Assembly (NCBI RefSeq): GCF_003933245.1
Contig: NZ_QUSX01000001.1
Location: 1 to 64,000, forward strand
Origin: Maribacter algicola
Lineage (GTDB): Bacteria; Bacteroidota; Bacteroidia; Flavobacteriales; Flavobacteriaceae
Length of the DNA stretch: 64,000 bases
Direction of reading: 5' to 3'
The notes under the pieces were generated by a model. That model ran no database searches, was not told the origin of the DNA, and saw only the letters and a list, made by a program, of their open reading frames with translations. A program made the position numbers and the translations under genes. This document shows, piece by piece, positions 35,335 through 42,833 of this stretch. Each line of letters starts with the position of its first letter. Position 1 is the first letter of the stretch.

Positions 35335-36858
35335 ATGAAAAAGTGGTTTTTTATAGCGATTTGGACCTGTTTATCCCTCCATCAAAAAAGTTGGTCACAA
35401 ATAATTTCGGCCGAAAAAATTGAAGCAATGACCGATGAAAAATTTGTTGAATCGGCATTCAATTTACGACAATTTTTAACACTTCCAAACGATGGCAATT
35501 ACCCAGAACAAATAGCTACAAACCTAGCTTGGTGTGATAGTGTTTTTTCTTCATTAAAGTTTAAAACTCAAACTATCAAAACGGATGGCGCCCCCCTCCT
35601 ATTCGCCGAAAAAGTTTATCACAAAAATAGAAAGTCCGTCTTGTTCTATTTGCAGATCGATGGTCAACCTGTCGATACCGCAAAGTGGTTTCAACCCAAC
35701 CCGTTTATCCCGGTTTTGAAGGAAAAAAAAGATTGGAACTGGGAGGTAATCGACTTCAAAAAATTGAACGAAAACATCGACTTGGATTGGCGAATTTTTG
35801 CCCGCTCTGCGTCAGACTCCAAGGGTCCGGCCATGACCTTAATTTCAGCCTTACAAATTCTTCAATCGAAAAAAATAAAACCTGAATATAACATCAAGGT
35901 TATAATGGATTTTCAGGAAGAATTGGGATCACCAGACCTGCCAAAAGCGGTTGCACAAAATAGGGAACTACTGGATGCGGAAATGTTGTTTATCATGGAT
36001 GGCACGCGCCATTTATCCAACTTGCCAACTTTGACCTATGGTGCAAGGGGTATTGCTACTGCCACTATAAAAATTTTTGGACCAAAATATGCATTACATA
36101 GCGGACAATATGGAAACTACGCACCCAACCCCGTATTTGAGGCATCCCGACTCATTGCAAGTATGAAGGACGAAAAAGGCAGGGTGACCATTCCGGGATT
36201 TTACGACGGTGTTCAACTCACAGAAAGGGACAAAATAAGCTTGGCAGCAATTCCCGAAAATTTGGATAGCACACTTGTGAATCTTGGTATCGCAGCCCCC
36301 GATGAAGTAGCGCCCAACTACCAAGAGGCCTTGCAATATCCATCCCTGAACATTAGGGGACTCAGGTCGGCTTGGGTAGAAAAGGAAGTGCGCACCATTA
36401 TACCTTCAGAGGTAATAATCGAAATCGATATGCGATTGGTTCCGGAAACTCCAGGGGAGCGACAAGTACAGCTGCTAAAGGACCACATTGGAAATTTTGG
36501 GTATCACCTAGTGGATTCAGTACCCACGGTTGAAGAGAGGGCAAAATATCCAAAACTGGCCTCTCTAACCTACCGTTTGGGGTCACAGCCCTTTAGAACG
36601 GAGATGGACAGTGAAATTGGAGAATTCCTAAATGGAGCCATGAACATAGTTTTTGGGAACATGCTTATAAATATGCGGACCACAGGAGGCTCCCAACCCA
36701 TGGCTCCGTTTATAAAGACCTTGGAAATACCCGCGGTATCCATCAGAATTCCAAATCCTGATAATGCCATTCATGGGCCTAACGAGAATTTGCGCTTGGG
36801 AAATTTCAAGGAAGGTATTATGAGTTGTTTGGCCATTCTTACCAAAAAACTCAAGTAA
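35335..36858 (+). CDS. Secreted M20/M25/M40-family metallo-hydrolase
   Basis: 507 residues. Signal peptide to about residue 21 (FIAIWTCLSLHQKSWSQ). M20 landmarks: D161 in RSASDSKGPAM, the catalytic/metal pair E195-E196 in DFQEELGS, D222 in FIMDGTRH, and H480 in AIHGPNENL. The first metal-ligand motif normally reads HxD but here reads QID (Q107, D109 in LFYLQIDGQPVD), so one canonical histidine is replaced. Periplasmic or secreted peptidase or deacylase activity is expected if the variant site still binds zinc; the substrate is unknown. It is a single-gene unit with a palindrome upstream and a convergent terminator downstream. Confidence 0.88.
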   Translation: MKKWFFIAIWTCLSLHQKSWSQIISAEKIEAMTDEKFVESAFNLRQFLTLPNDGNYPEQIATNLAWCDSVFSSLKFKTQTIKTDGAPLLFAEKVYHKNRKSVLFYLQIDGQPVDTAKWFQPNPFIPVLKEKKDWNWEVIDFKKLNENIDLDWRIFARSASDSKGPAMTLISALQILQSKKIKPEYNIKVIMDFQEELGSPDLPKAVAQNRELLDAEMLFIMDGTRHLSNLPTLTYGARGIATATIKIFGPKYALHSGQYGNYAPNPVFEASRLIASMKDEKGRVTIPGFYDGVQLTERDKISLAAIPENLDSTLVNLGIAAPDEVAPNYQEALQYPSLNIRGLRSAWVEKEVRTIIPSEVIIEIDMRLVPETPGERQVQLLKDHIGNFGYHLVDSVPTVEERAKYPKLASLTYRLGSQPFRTEMDSEIGEFLNGAMNIVFGNMLINMRTTGGSQPMAPFIKTLEIPAVSIRIPNPDNAIHGPNENLRLGNFKEGIMSCLAILTKKLK

Positions 36859-36946
36859 ATAATATTAAGGCAAGTAAACAAACTATTCCAGAAGTTCAGA
36901 TCTACATGTAAAACCTTGGCAATGCACACCCATAGATTAGGTCAAT

Positions 36947-36979
36947 AAAAAAAGTGCCCTGATTGCTCAGGACACTTTT
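36947..36979 (-). terminator. Terminator between convergent M20 peptidase and Hsp20 genes
   Basis: Stem AAAAGTG (36950-36956) / CACTTTT (36973-36979) with inner CCTGA/TCAGG and loop TTGC; one internal mismatch. On the minus strand it ends in seven T's, so it mainly serves the Hsp20 gene, but it is probably bidirectional. Confidence 0.85.
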
Positions 36980-37035
36980 CAACTAACCAACTCAACCAAA
37001 CATCATGAAATCCGATTTGGGATTACATAATTCCT

Positions 37036-37461
37036 TTATGACAACTCTATCATGCGCTTAGGCTTGGGCAATGCCTCTTCCTTTTTAGGCAACGTAAACT
37101 TTAAAATACCGTCTTCATAGGAAGCATCTATCTTATCTTCGTTTACGGATTCTGGAAGTGTAAACGACCTTTTGAAAGAAGAATACCCAAACTCCCTTCG
37201 AGTGTAATTTTCTTCCTTGGTTTCGTTCTCTGTCTTCAACTCTGAGGAAATTGTCAAAAGACTGTCGTCGATTTCAATATTGAAATCTTCCTTTTTCCTA
37301 CCAGGCACGGCCAACTCCAGTTCAAAACCGGTTTCATGCTCTTTAATGTTCACTGCAGGCATTGTGCTATTGAAATTTTCCATGCCGCCAAACCAATCAG
37401 GTTTGAAAATTTCATTCATCAACGAAGGAAATAACACATCATTTCTTTTAATTAAACTCAT
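37036..37461 (-). CDS. Small heat-shock protein, Hsp20/alpha-crystallin family
   Basis: 141 residues from MSLIKRNDVLFPSLMNEIF. The frame runs 27 codons further upstream, but that part overlaps the regulatory region and is unlike the family. The alpha-crystallin domain spans about residues 35-135 with FELELAVPGRKKEDFNIEIDDSLLTIS and a final ASYEDGILKFTLPK containing the conserved GIL-type motif. An ATP-independent holdase in the cytoplasm. It is monocistronic, with a terminator downstream and a cluster of ATGTC motifs upstream that may carry its control. Confidence 0.93.
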   Translation of the reverse strand: MSLIKRNDVLFPSLMNEIFKPDWFGGMENFNSTMPAVNIKEHETGFELELAVPGRKKEDFNIEIDDSLLTISSELKTENETKEENYTRREFGYSSFKRSFTLPESVNEDKIDASYEDGILKFTLPKKEEALPKPKRMIELS

Positions 37462-37532
37462 AACTATATATTTTTCAAGGTTAAACTTTGTTTCGCTTAA
37501 CAAAAGACAAATCCCATACCACATCAATATAT

Positions 37533-37577
37533 ATGTCAACATGTCTTATTTATATGTCGATTATATGACAATATGTC
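37533..37577. promoter_or_regulatory. Cluster of ATGTC motifs between hsp20 and the DUF2254 gene
   Basis: Four ATGTC copies start at 37533, 37541, 37554 and 37573, with an ATGAC at 37565. GACA-ATA-TGTC (37567-37577) is an inverted repeat. All lie in the divergent intergenic region, 72 bases or more upstream of the Hsp20 start. Confidence 0.4.
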
Positions 37578-37663
37578 GTTTATTTCCTTTAGAGTTCTTA
37601 TAAAACGCTTTATAAATCATGAATTATCGGCCAATCGAGTAGATTTATAGCAATCATATACCA

Positions 37664-38932
37664 ATGAACCGTATCAAGAATATCTTTTTTAGGGTGAGAA
37701 GCAAAATAGCCTTCTATCCAACCATTATTTCAACAGCTGGAATATTGGTCGCATTTATATTAATGTATTTGGAACAACAACACATCTCCGAATATCTAAT
37801 GGATATTGCCCCCGTACTTGTAATTGATAACACTGAAACGGCCAGAACACTGTTAAGTACTTTAATCGGCGGGCTTATTTCCCTGATGGTATTCAGTTTT
37901 TCCATGGTCATGATACTCCTAAACCAAGCTTCAAGTAATTTTTCTCCACGGGTACTACCAGGAATCATTTCAGATGAAAAGCATCAGATAGTATTGGGAC
38001 TTTACCTTGCGGTTATTCTTTATAACATATTAATTCTAGTATCCATAGAACCCACAAATTCTTCCTATCAGACACCGGGGTTTTCTGTATTGATAGCGAT
38101 TATACTTACAGTCATATGTCTAGCTTCCTTTATCTATTTCATTCACCATATATCTCAATCGATACAGGTAGGAACTATTTTATATTCCGTTCACTCAAAA
38201 ACCAAGGAAAAGCTCGTAAAGATAATCGGAGAGGAGACAAAAAAATCATTGGATTTTCCAGAAGCAAACAATTGGACATGCCTATTATTGGATACAACAG
38301 GATATTTTCAAGGCATTTTGAAGGATGATCTAGTGAATATTTGCATTGAAAATGAGCTGAAAATCGCATTTGTGATCCGTAAGGGACAATTTATTATGAG
38401 TAATCAGGAAGGCATTTTAGTGAGCAAACCAACTTCGGAAGAAATTAGAAGCAAAATTCTAAGGACGTTGATCATTTCAAAAGAAGAAGGTACAGGCGAA
38501 AATTATATATATGGGTTCAGACAGATTTCCGAAATTGGGATTAAAGCCATGTCCCCAGGTATCAACGACCCAGGAACGGCCTTGAACAGCATAGACTACT
38601 TGACAGAATTATTCACGTATCTAATGCAAACCAATGGGTTTGAGTATTTAACCGATGTTGAAGGAAATAACCAAGCGCGTATAATAAGAAACACCTTTGC
38701 AGAGGTTTTGTACAACGTCCTTGCCACGTATAGGCCCTATTGCTCCCACGACATACTGGTGACGGGCAAACTTTTGAATATGCTAAAATCGTTGGGTGAA
38801 AGAACCGTAAATTCGGAACAAAGTGAAGCCATTCGTCTGGAAACGGATAATTTGAAAGGGGATATGGAAAAATCGATAAAAAACCAACGTGACCTTAACC
38901 AATTAAGGGAAGGATTTCATTCTTGGTCCTAG
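37664..38932 (+). CDS. DUF2254 family inner-membrane protein
   Basis: 422 residues. Four membrane segments lie in the N-terminal half, at about residues 15-36, 62-86, 110-128 and 137-160. A soluble C-terminal region follows and carries the family motif ISEIGIKAMSPGINDPGTALNSIDYL. Function is not established. Its stop TAG (38930-38932) overlaps the stop of the convergent TerB-like gene through a shared CTAG, so no terminator lies between the two. Confidence 0.85.
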   Translation: MNRIKNIFFRVRSKIAFYPTIISTAGILVAFILMYLEQQHISEYLMDIAPVLVIDNTETARTLLSTLIGGLISLMVFSFSMVMILLNQASSNFSPRVLPGIISDEKHQIVLGLYLAVILYNILILVSIEPTNSSYQTPGFSVLIAIILTVICLASFIYFIHHISQSIQVGTILYSVHSKTKEKLVKIIGEETKKSLDFPEANNWTCLLLDTTGYFQGILKDDLVNICIENELKIAFVIRKGQFIMSNQEGILVSKPTSEEIRSKILRTLIISKEEGTGENYIYGFRQISEIGIKAMSPGINDPGTALNSIDYLTELFTYLMQTNGFEYLTDVEGNNQARIIRNTFAEVLYNVLATYRPYCSHDILVTGKLLNMLKSLGERTVNSEQSEAIRLETDNLKGDMEKSIKNQRDLNQLREGFHSWS

Positions 38933-39330
38933 TTATAATGGGCCTTGAAAATATTGATGATGATTTCCGGGGGCACTATTTTATTTGGGTACTCATGCAT
39001 GATGGACAGCACTTGTTCAATGGCCGATGGTGGCAAGCCCATTCGTAGACCAATATCATGTAACCGCTCTATTTCCTTGAGATTGTTTTCATTATCAATG
39101 TTCATCAATAAAATAAGCCTATTGAATTGAACCAACCTATCTGCTTGGGATTTTGGTATAATATGTTCCACTTCCATTTGAAAAAGGGCGTCGAACTCCT
39201 TTTTGCTTATATCTAGACTTTGGGCCACATTAAAAAGAAAATCATATTCAGATTGCTTTAAGGTATTATCTATTCTTGCAAACGCAATCATTTCAGAAAG
39301 AATACTCAATTTTTCCTTTAAGGTGTTCAC
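38929..39330 (-). CDS. TerB-like (tellurite resistance TerB family) small protein
   Basis: 133 residues, helical, without a signal peptide. The pattern EKLSILSEMIAFARIDNTLKQSEYDFLFNVAQSLDISKKEFDALF followed by RLVQFNRLILLMNIDNENNLKEIERLHDIGLRMGLPPSAIEQVL fits a TerB-like helical domain. No other ter genes are nearby and tellurite resistance should not be assumed. The 3' end overlaps that of the DUF2254 gene by three to four bases in convergent orientation. Confidence 0.65.
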   Translation of the reverse strand: MNTLKEKLSILSEMIAFARIDNTLKQSEYDFLFNVAQSLDISKKEFDALFQMEVEHIIPKSQADRLVQFNRLILLMNIDNENNLKEIERLHDIGLRMGLPPSAIEQVLSIMHEYPNKIVPPEIIINIFKAHYN

Positions 39331-39512
39331 AACACTTTCCTTTATTCATTTATTTCTATGGAGATAACAACAAAACTGGCAGAATAGTATAGTTTATAGC
39401 ATGAAAAACAGATATTTAACACTACCGTCCATCATTTCCACAGTGCCCCCTAAATTCTTCCAACCACCATATATAAAGAATTTTAATGATACCTTGCATC
39501 AAATTTTTAAAT

Positions 39513-39875
39513 ATGACCAATAACGATGTACTTAAAAAATTAAGGGTTGCCCTTAAGCTTCGGGATGATGAAATAGTGGAAATACTTGCTCTGGTAGACT
39601 TTAAAATTACAAAAAGTGAGTTGGGCGCATTTTTTAGGAAGGAGGACCATCCTAACTATATGGAATGTGGCGACCAGATTTTACGGAATTTTCTCAATGG
39701 ACTGGTAATACACCTTAGGGGAACCAGGGAGAATCCTAAAAACCCAGGAGAAGTCCTTTTGGGAAAGGAGCCCACCAAGAAATTCGACCAATCCAAGAGT
39801 TTTAAAAAAAAGCAGTTGAAAAACTTGGATCCCAACTTAAGCCACGGAAAATACAAGAACAAAAAAAAATCCTGA
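39513..39875 (+). CDS. DUF1456 family protein with a single repeat
   Basis: 120 residues from MTNNDVLKKLRVALKL; an in-frame ATG nine codons upstream gives an atypical start. Residues 1-70 match one DUF1456 unit (KLRDDEIVEILALVDFKITKSELGAFFRKEDHPNYMECGDQILRNFLNGL). Known members such as E. coli YehS usually carry two units and are ~150 residues, so this is a one-unit form. It ends in a lysine-rich tail that may bind nucleic acid (inference). Function of the family is unknown. Its stop codon lies inside the stem of the convergent terminator. Confidence 0.8.
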   Translation: MTNNDVLKKLRVALKLRDDEIVEILALVDFKITKSELGAFFRKEDHPNYMECGDQILRNFLNGLVIHLRGTRENPKNPGEVLLGKEPTKKFDQSKSFKKKQLKNLDPNLSHGKYKNKKKS

Positions 39876-39894
39876 TTCCAAGAGAACCAGGATT
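39861..39894 (-). terminator. Terminator of the small secreted protein gene
   Basis: Stem AATCCTG (39868-39874) / CAGGATT (39888-39894) with an inner TTC/GAA extension; on the minus strand it is followed by nine T's. It overlaps the last codons of the convergent DUF1456 gene. Confidence 0.85.
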
Positions 39895-39915
39895 ATTAAT
39901 TCAACTTCTAAACAC

Positions 39916-40251
39916 TTAAGAAGCTATCCTAACAGGAACGGTATACAGCTTACCTTCCTCTACATTGGAAATATCCACCTTTTGGTAATTCAATCTCCCT
40001 TTCACAAATCTTTCCAGATTAACGGATTCCGTGTCAACCGACAGCACAACGATTTCTCCATCACTGTTCAACGTGAACCTTACTTGCGCGGTTAAGTCGG
40101 ACTCCATTTCTGAAAAAGAATTGTCCTCCAACATTTTGGCAATTTGACCGGTTAGACTTTTTGCAGGTTCAACACCTTCAGTGTCGTTAGCTAAAACGTT
40201 ACCTGTTGCGAATAGCAATGCTGCTACAAAAACTAAACTTAATTTTCTCAT
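39916..40251 (-). CDS. Small secreted protein, TonB-C-like, function unknown
   Basis: 111 residues from MRKLSLVFVAALLFATGNVLANDT, a clear signal peptide cleaved after about residue 22; an ATG eight codons upstream is less likely. The mature ~90 residues contain TAQVRFTLNSDGEIVVLSVDTES and RLNYQKVDISNVEEGKLYTVPVRI, a beta-rich layout reminiscent of the TonB C-terminal fold and of many short periplasmic Flavobacteriia proteins. It is a single-gene unit with a long structured leader and a strong terminator, which suggests a well-expressed, regulated gene. No function is assigned. Confidence 0.75.
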   Translation of the reverse strand: MRKLSLVFVAALLFATGNVLANDTEGVEPAKSLTGQIAKMLEDNSFSEMESDLTAQVRFTLNSDGEIVVLSVDTESVNLERFVKGRLNYQKVDISNVEEGKLYTVPVRIAS

Positions 40252-40608
40252 GACTTGTTGTTTTTTGACTTTCATTTCTGAAAGTTGATTAATAATTGAT
40301 TGATGATGATTTATTAAAAAGACGCCTCAAAAATGAGAATGTTACAACAAAACTTCGTTTTAACATTTTTTTAATCAAAATCATCCATTTTGAACACAAG
40401 TCAAAGTTACAATGAAAAAGAAACGGGATTTGCTCTCAAACTAAACTTAACAGAAACTTCAAATGGGTAATACCATGATAAAATATGACTTGGAACATCG
40501 TCTAAACCGTACCTAGAATTTCCTTCAAGGATCTTAAAAAAGCTGCCATTATTCTAGACCTAATTACAAGTGTTCTACAAAATGTGCAGCAAAATGATGG
40601 TATAGATG
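40252..40608 (-). promoter_or_regulatory. Long noncoding stretch: structured leader and -7 element, then empty DNA
   Basis: No gene here. On the minus strand TAACTTTG (40409-40402) is a perfect -7 match, implying a leader of ~145 bases. Within it lie two adjacent hairpins: CTCA/TGAG around AAAA (40326-40337) and AATGTTA/TAACATT with inner AAAC/GTTT (40338-40367). The remaining 40410-40608 shows nothing convincing. Confidence 0.45.
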
Positions 40609-40643
40609 AAAAAAAGGCAATGTTACTAAAACATTGCCTTTTT
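40609..40643 (-). terminator. Strong terminator of sucC
   Basis: Fourteen-pair perfect stem, 40611-40624 with 40630-40643, core GGCAATGTT / AACATTGCC, 5-base loop; seven T's follow on the minus strand. It begins 24 bases beyond the sucC stop. Confidence 0.92.
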
Positions 40644-40667
40644 CTATAATCGTGGGATATGTAGTAC

Positions 40668-41861
40668 TTATCTCAACACTTCCTCTACCTTATCGGCAGC
40701 TTCCTTGAACTGTACGGCGGAGTGAACGGCCAAACCGGAATTGTCAATAATCTCCTTGGCCAACTCCGCATTGGTTCCTTGTAAACGCACAATTATTGGT
40801 ACTTTTATACTATCGCCCATATTTTTATAAGCATCTACGACACCTTGGGCAACCCTATCGCATCGAACGATTCCGCCAAAAATATTTATTAGAATGGCTT
40901 TCACGTTCGGGTCTTTTAATATAATCCTAAAAGCTTCTTCCACCCTTTTTGCATCGGCCGTACCTCCAACATCCAAAAAGTTTGCAGGCTCGCCACCTGC
41001 CATCTTGATCAAATCCATGGTAGCCATTGCCAAACCAGCACCGTTTACCATGCATCCAACGTTTCCATCCAAATCCACATAGTTAAGACCCACGGCCCTA
41101 GCTTCCACTTCAATAGGGTTTTCCTCACGCAAATCCCTCATTTCCGCATATTGCTTCCTGCGGTATAGCGCATTATCATCTATGGAAACCTTGGCGTCAA
41201 CGGCCATAATCTTATCATCAGAAGTCTTTAACACAGGGTTGATTTCGAACATACTGGAATCGCTCTGTACGTATGCCTTGTATAATGCCGATACAAATTT
41301 GGTCATTTCCTTAAAGGCAGTTCCAGATAGTCCCAAGTTAAAAGCTATCTTTCTCGCTTGGAAACCAAGTAGTCCCGTTGCAGGATCTATTTCTTCCGTG
41401 AAGATTAAATGGGGAGTTTTTTCCGCCACTTCCTCTATATCCATACCACCTTCGGTAGAATACATTATCATATTTCTTCCAGTACTTCTGTTCAAAAGTA
41501 CCGACATATAAAATTCGCTGGTTTCACTGTCGCCAGGATAGTAAACATCTTCGGCTACCAATACTTGATGTACCTTTTTACCTTCCGCGGAAGTTTGTGG
41601 AGTCACTAAGTTCATACCTATGATTTGGCCTGCCAACTCTTCTACTTCTTTTAAGTTTTTAGCCAATTTTACACCGCCACCCTTACCACGACCTCCGGCG
41701 TGAACCTGGGCTTTGATTACATGCCATCCGGTACCTGTTTCTGCTGTCAATTGTTTGGCAGCATCTACTGCTTCCTTTGCACTGTGCGCCACGATGCCTC
41801 GTTGAATTCGTACGCCAAAGCTTGATAATATCTCTTTTCCTTGATATTCGTGAAGGTTCAT
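40668..41861 (-). CDS. sucC: Succinate--CoA ligase (ADP-forming) subunit beta
   Basis: 397 residues, the usual family length, starting MNLHEYQGKEILSSFGV; the upstream in-frame ATG adds nine residues not seen in the family. The N-terminal ATP-grasp domain contains KAQVHAGGRGKGGGVKLA, and FEINPVLKT with MAVDAKVSIDDNA lines the nucleotide and metal site. The C-terminal ligase domain has NGAGLAMATMDLIKMAGGEPANFLDVGG and INIFGGIVRCD. With SucD it converts succinyl-CoA to succinate with ATP formation in the TCA cycle. sucD is not adjacent, a common arrangement in Bacteroidota. A TATTTTTG -7 element (41893-41886) lies 24 bases upstream of the start. Confidence 0.97.
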   Translation of the reverse strand: MNLHEYQGKEILSSFGVRIQRGIVAHSAKEAVDAAKQLTAETGTGWHVIKAQVHAGGRGKGGGVKLAKNLKEVEELAGQIIGMNLVTPQTSAEGKKVHQVLVAEDVYYPGDSETSEFYMSVLLNRSTGRNMIMYSTEGGMDIEEVAEKTPHLIFTEEIDPATGLLGFQARKIAFNLGLSGTAFKEMTKFVSALYKAYVQSDSSMFEINPVLKTSDDKIMAVDAKVSIDDNALYRRKQYAEMRDLREENPIEVEARAVGLNYVDLDGNVGCMVNGAGLAMATMDLIKMAGGEPANFLDVGGTADAKRVEEAFRIILKDPNVKAILINIFGGIVRCDRVAQGVVDAYKNMGDSIKVPIIVRLQGTNAELAKEIIDNSGLAVHSAVQFKEAADKVEEVLR

Positions 41862-41885
41862 ATTAGGGTAGTTTAATTTGTTGGG

Positions 41886-41893
41886 CAAAAATA
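41886..41893 (-). promoter_or_regulatory. TATTTTTG -7 element of sucC
   Basis: Perfect TAnnTTTG match on the minus strand, 24 bases before ATG 41861. No TTG at the expected -33 position. Confidence 0.45.
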
Positions 41894-41971
41894 GGAAAGA
41901 CAGGGTAATAATTGAAAATTAAACTTAATTAATTGAATATGCTGCTACCAATTCTCCCAATCTCGCCCATT

Positions 41972-42610
41972 TTAAGTTTCGATATTCTTAAAATCGAGCG
42001 GATCGAAATTTTTAAAATGGCCGTTCAGTTCAATAATTTTTCTGGTTCTTTCCACTTGCGAAAGTACATTGATCGTGGTCACCAGATGGTTATAAATTAA
42101 TTCCAGACGATCCTGCTCCTTGGCAATTCTTAAAAGTTCATATTCCTGTTCGTAGGACAGACCTATTTTATGGGCCAACACAAAACTATTATACTTCGCC
42201 AAATCGATTGGGGTGTTCGGAATTTCCATAATAGCATAAAGTTGCTGTATTTTCTTCACCACCTCGGCCTTATAACTGGCGGGACAGATGTAATCATATT
42301 CCAACAATTGGACATCCCCTCCCGGATACAACTTGTCCACCATTTGGGGTTCAAAAGATATCACCTTGAAAACCTGTCTGGCAACACACACAACATCCAT
42401 CTCCCCACCTTCATAAGTGTTGACCACTTCTACCAGTTGTACCTCTGTCCCATATTCCAATCGGTTATTGAGAAAAACCGGAATACCGAAGGTAATTGCC
42501 TCGTCCCTACAATCCTGAATCAGTTGTTTGTACCTGGGCTCAAAAATATGCAAGGGCACGGTTTCGCCTGGAAAGAAAACAGATTTTAAAGGAAAAAGAG
42601 GTAGCTTCAT
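41972..42610 (-). CDS. LON peptidase substrate-binding domain protein
   Basis: 212 residues, standing alone without AAA or protease domains. The N-terminus MKLPLFPLKSVFFPGETVPLHIFEPRYKQLI is the classic opening of the Lon N-terminal (substrate-binding) domain, followed by EYGTEVQLVEVV and GGEMDVVCVARQVFKV. The last ~90 residues are helical (YEQEYELLRIAKEQDRLELIYNHLV), as in other stand-alone members. Cytoplasmic; the role in this family is not established. It is on the same strand as sucC, 110 bases apart with no clear terminator between them. Confidence 0.9.
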   Translation of the reverse strand: MKLPLFPLKSVFFPGETVPLHIFEPRYKQLIQDCRDEAITFGIPVFLNNRLEYGTEVQLVEVVNTYEGGEMDVVCVARQVFKVISFEPQMVDKLYPGGDVQLLEYDYICPASYKAEVVKKIQQLYAIMEIPNTPIDLAKYNSFVLAHKIGLSYEQEYELLRIAKEQDRLELIYNHLVTTINVLSQVERTRKIIELNGHFKNFDPLDFKNIET

Positions 42611-42784
42611 ATAAAAATATTAGAGTTAATTATTAATGGAGGTTGTTGTTCCAATGGTCCCATATGAAAAATAGGAAATCAATCGTAAATTACGAAGCTA
42701 CTATATAGCATACAAAGAAAAGACGGATTAAAGTGTTACATTTGACACATTTTGTTGTATTATTTCATTTTTCATTGTATTTAT

Positions 42785-42815
42785 TTGTAGGTATCTTTTG
42801 ATACCACTAGCTTTG
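42785..42815 (+). promoter_or_regulatory. lysA promoter with inverted repeat in the spacer
   Basis: TTG (42785-42787), exactly 20 bases, then TAGCTTTG (42808-42815): a full match to the Bacteroidota promoter, 18 bases before the ATG. The spacer holds a perfect inverted repeat GGTATC-TTTT-GATACC (42790-42805), placed where a repressor would block polymerase. Confidence 0.7.
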
Positions 42816-42833
42816 CCATAAAATCATATCGCT

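Noticed and set aside
42737..42744. TACATTTG as a second lysA promoter
   Set aside because: No -33 TTG at the right distance, and the promoter at 42785-42815 is a complete match; such octamers occur by chance in AT-rich DNA.
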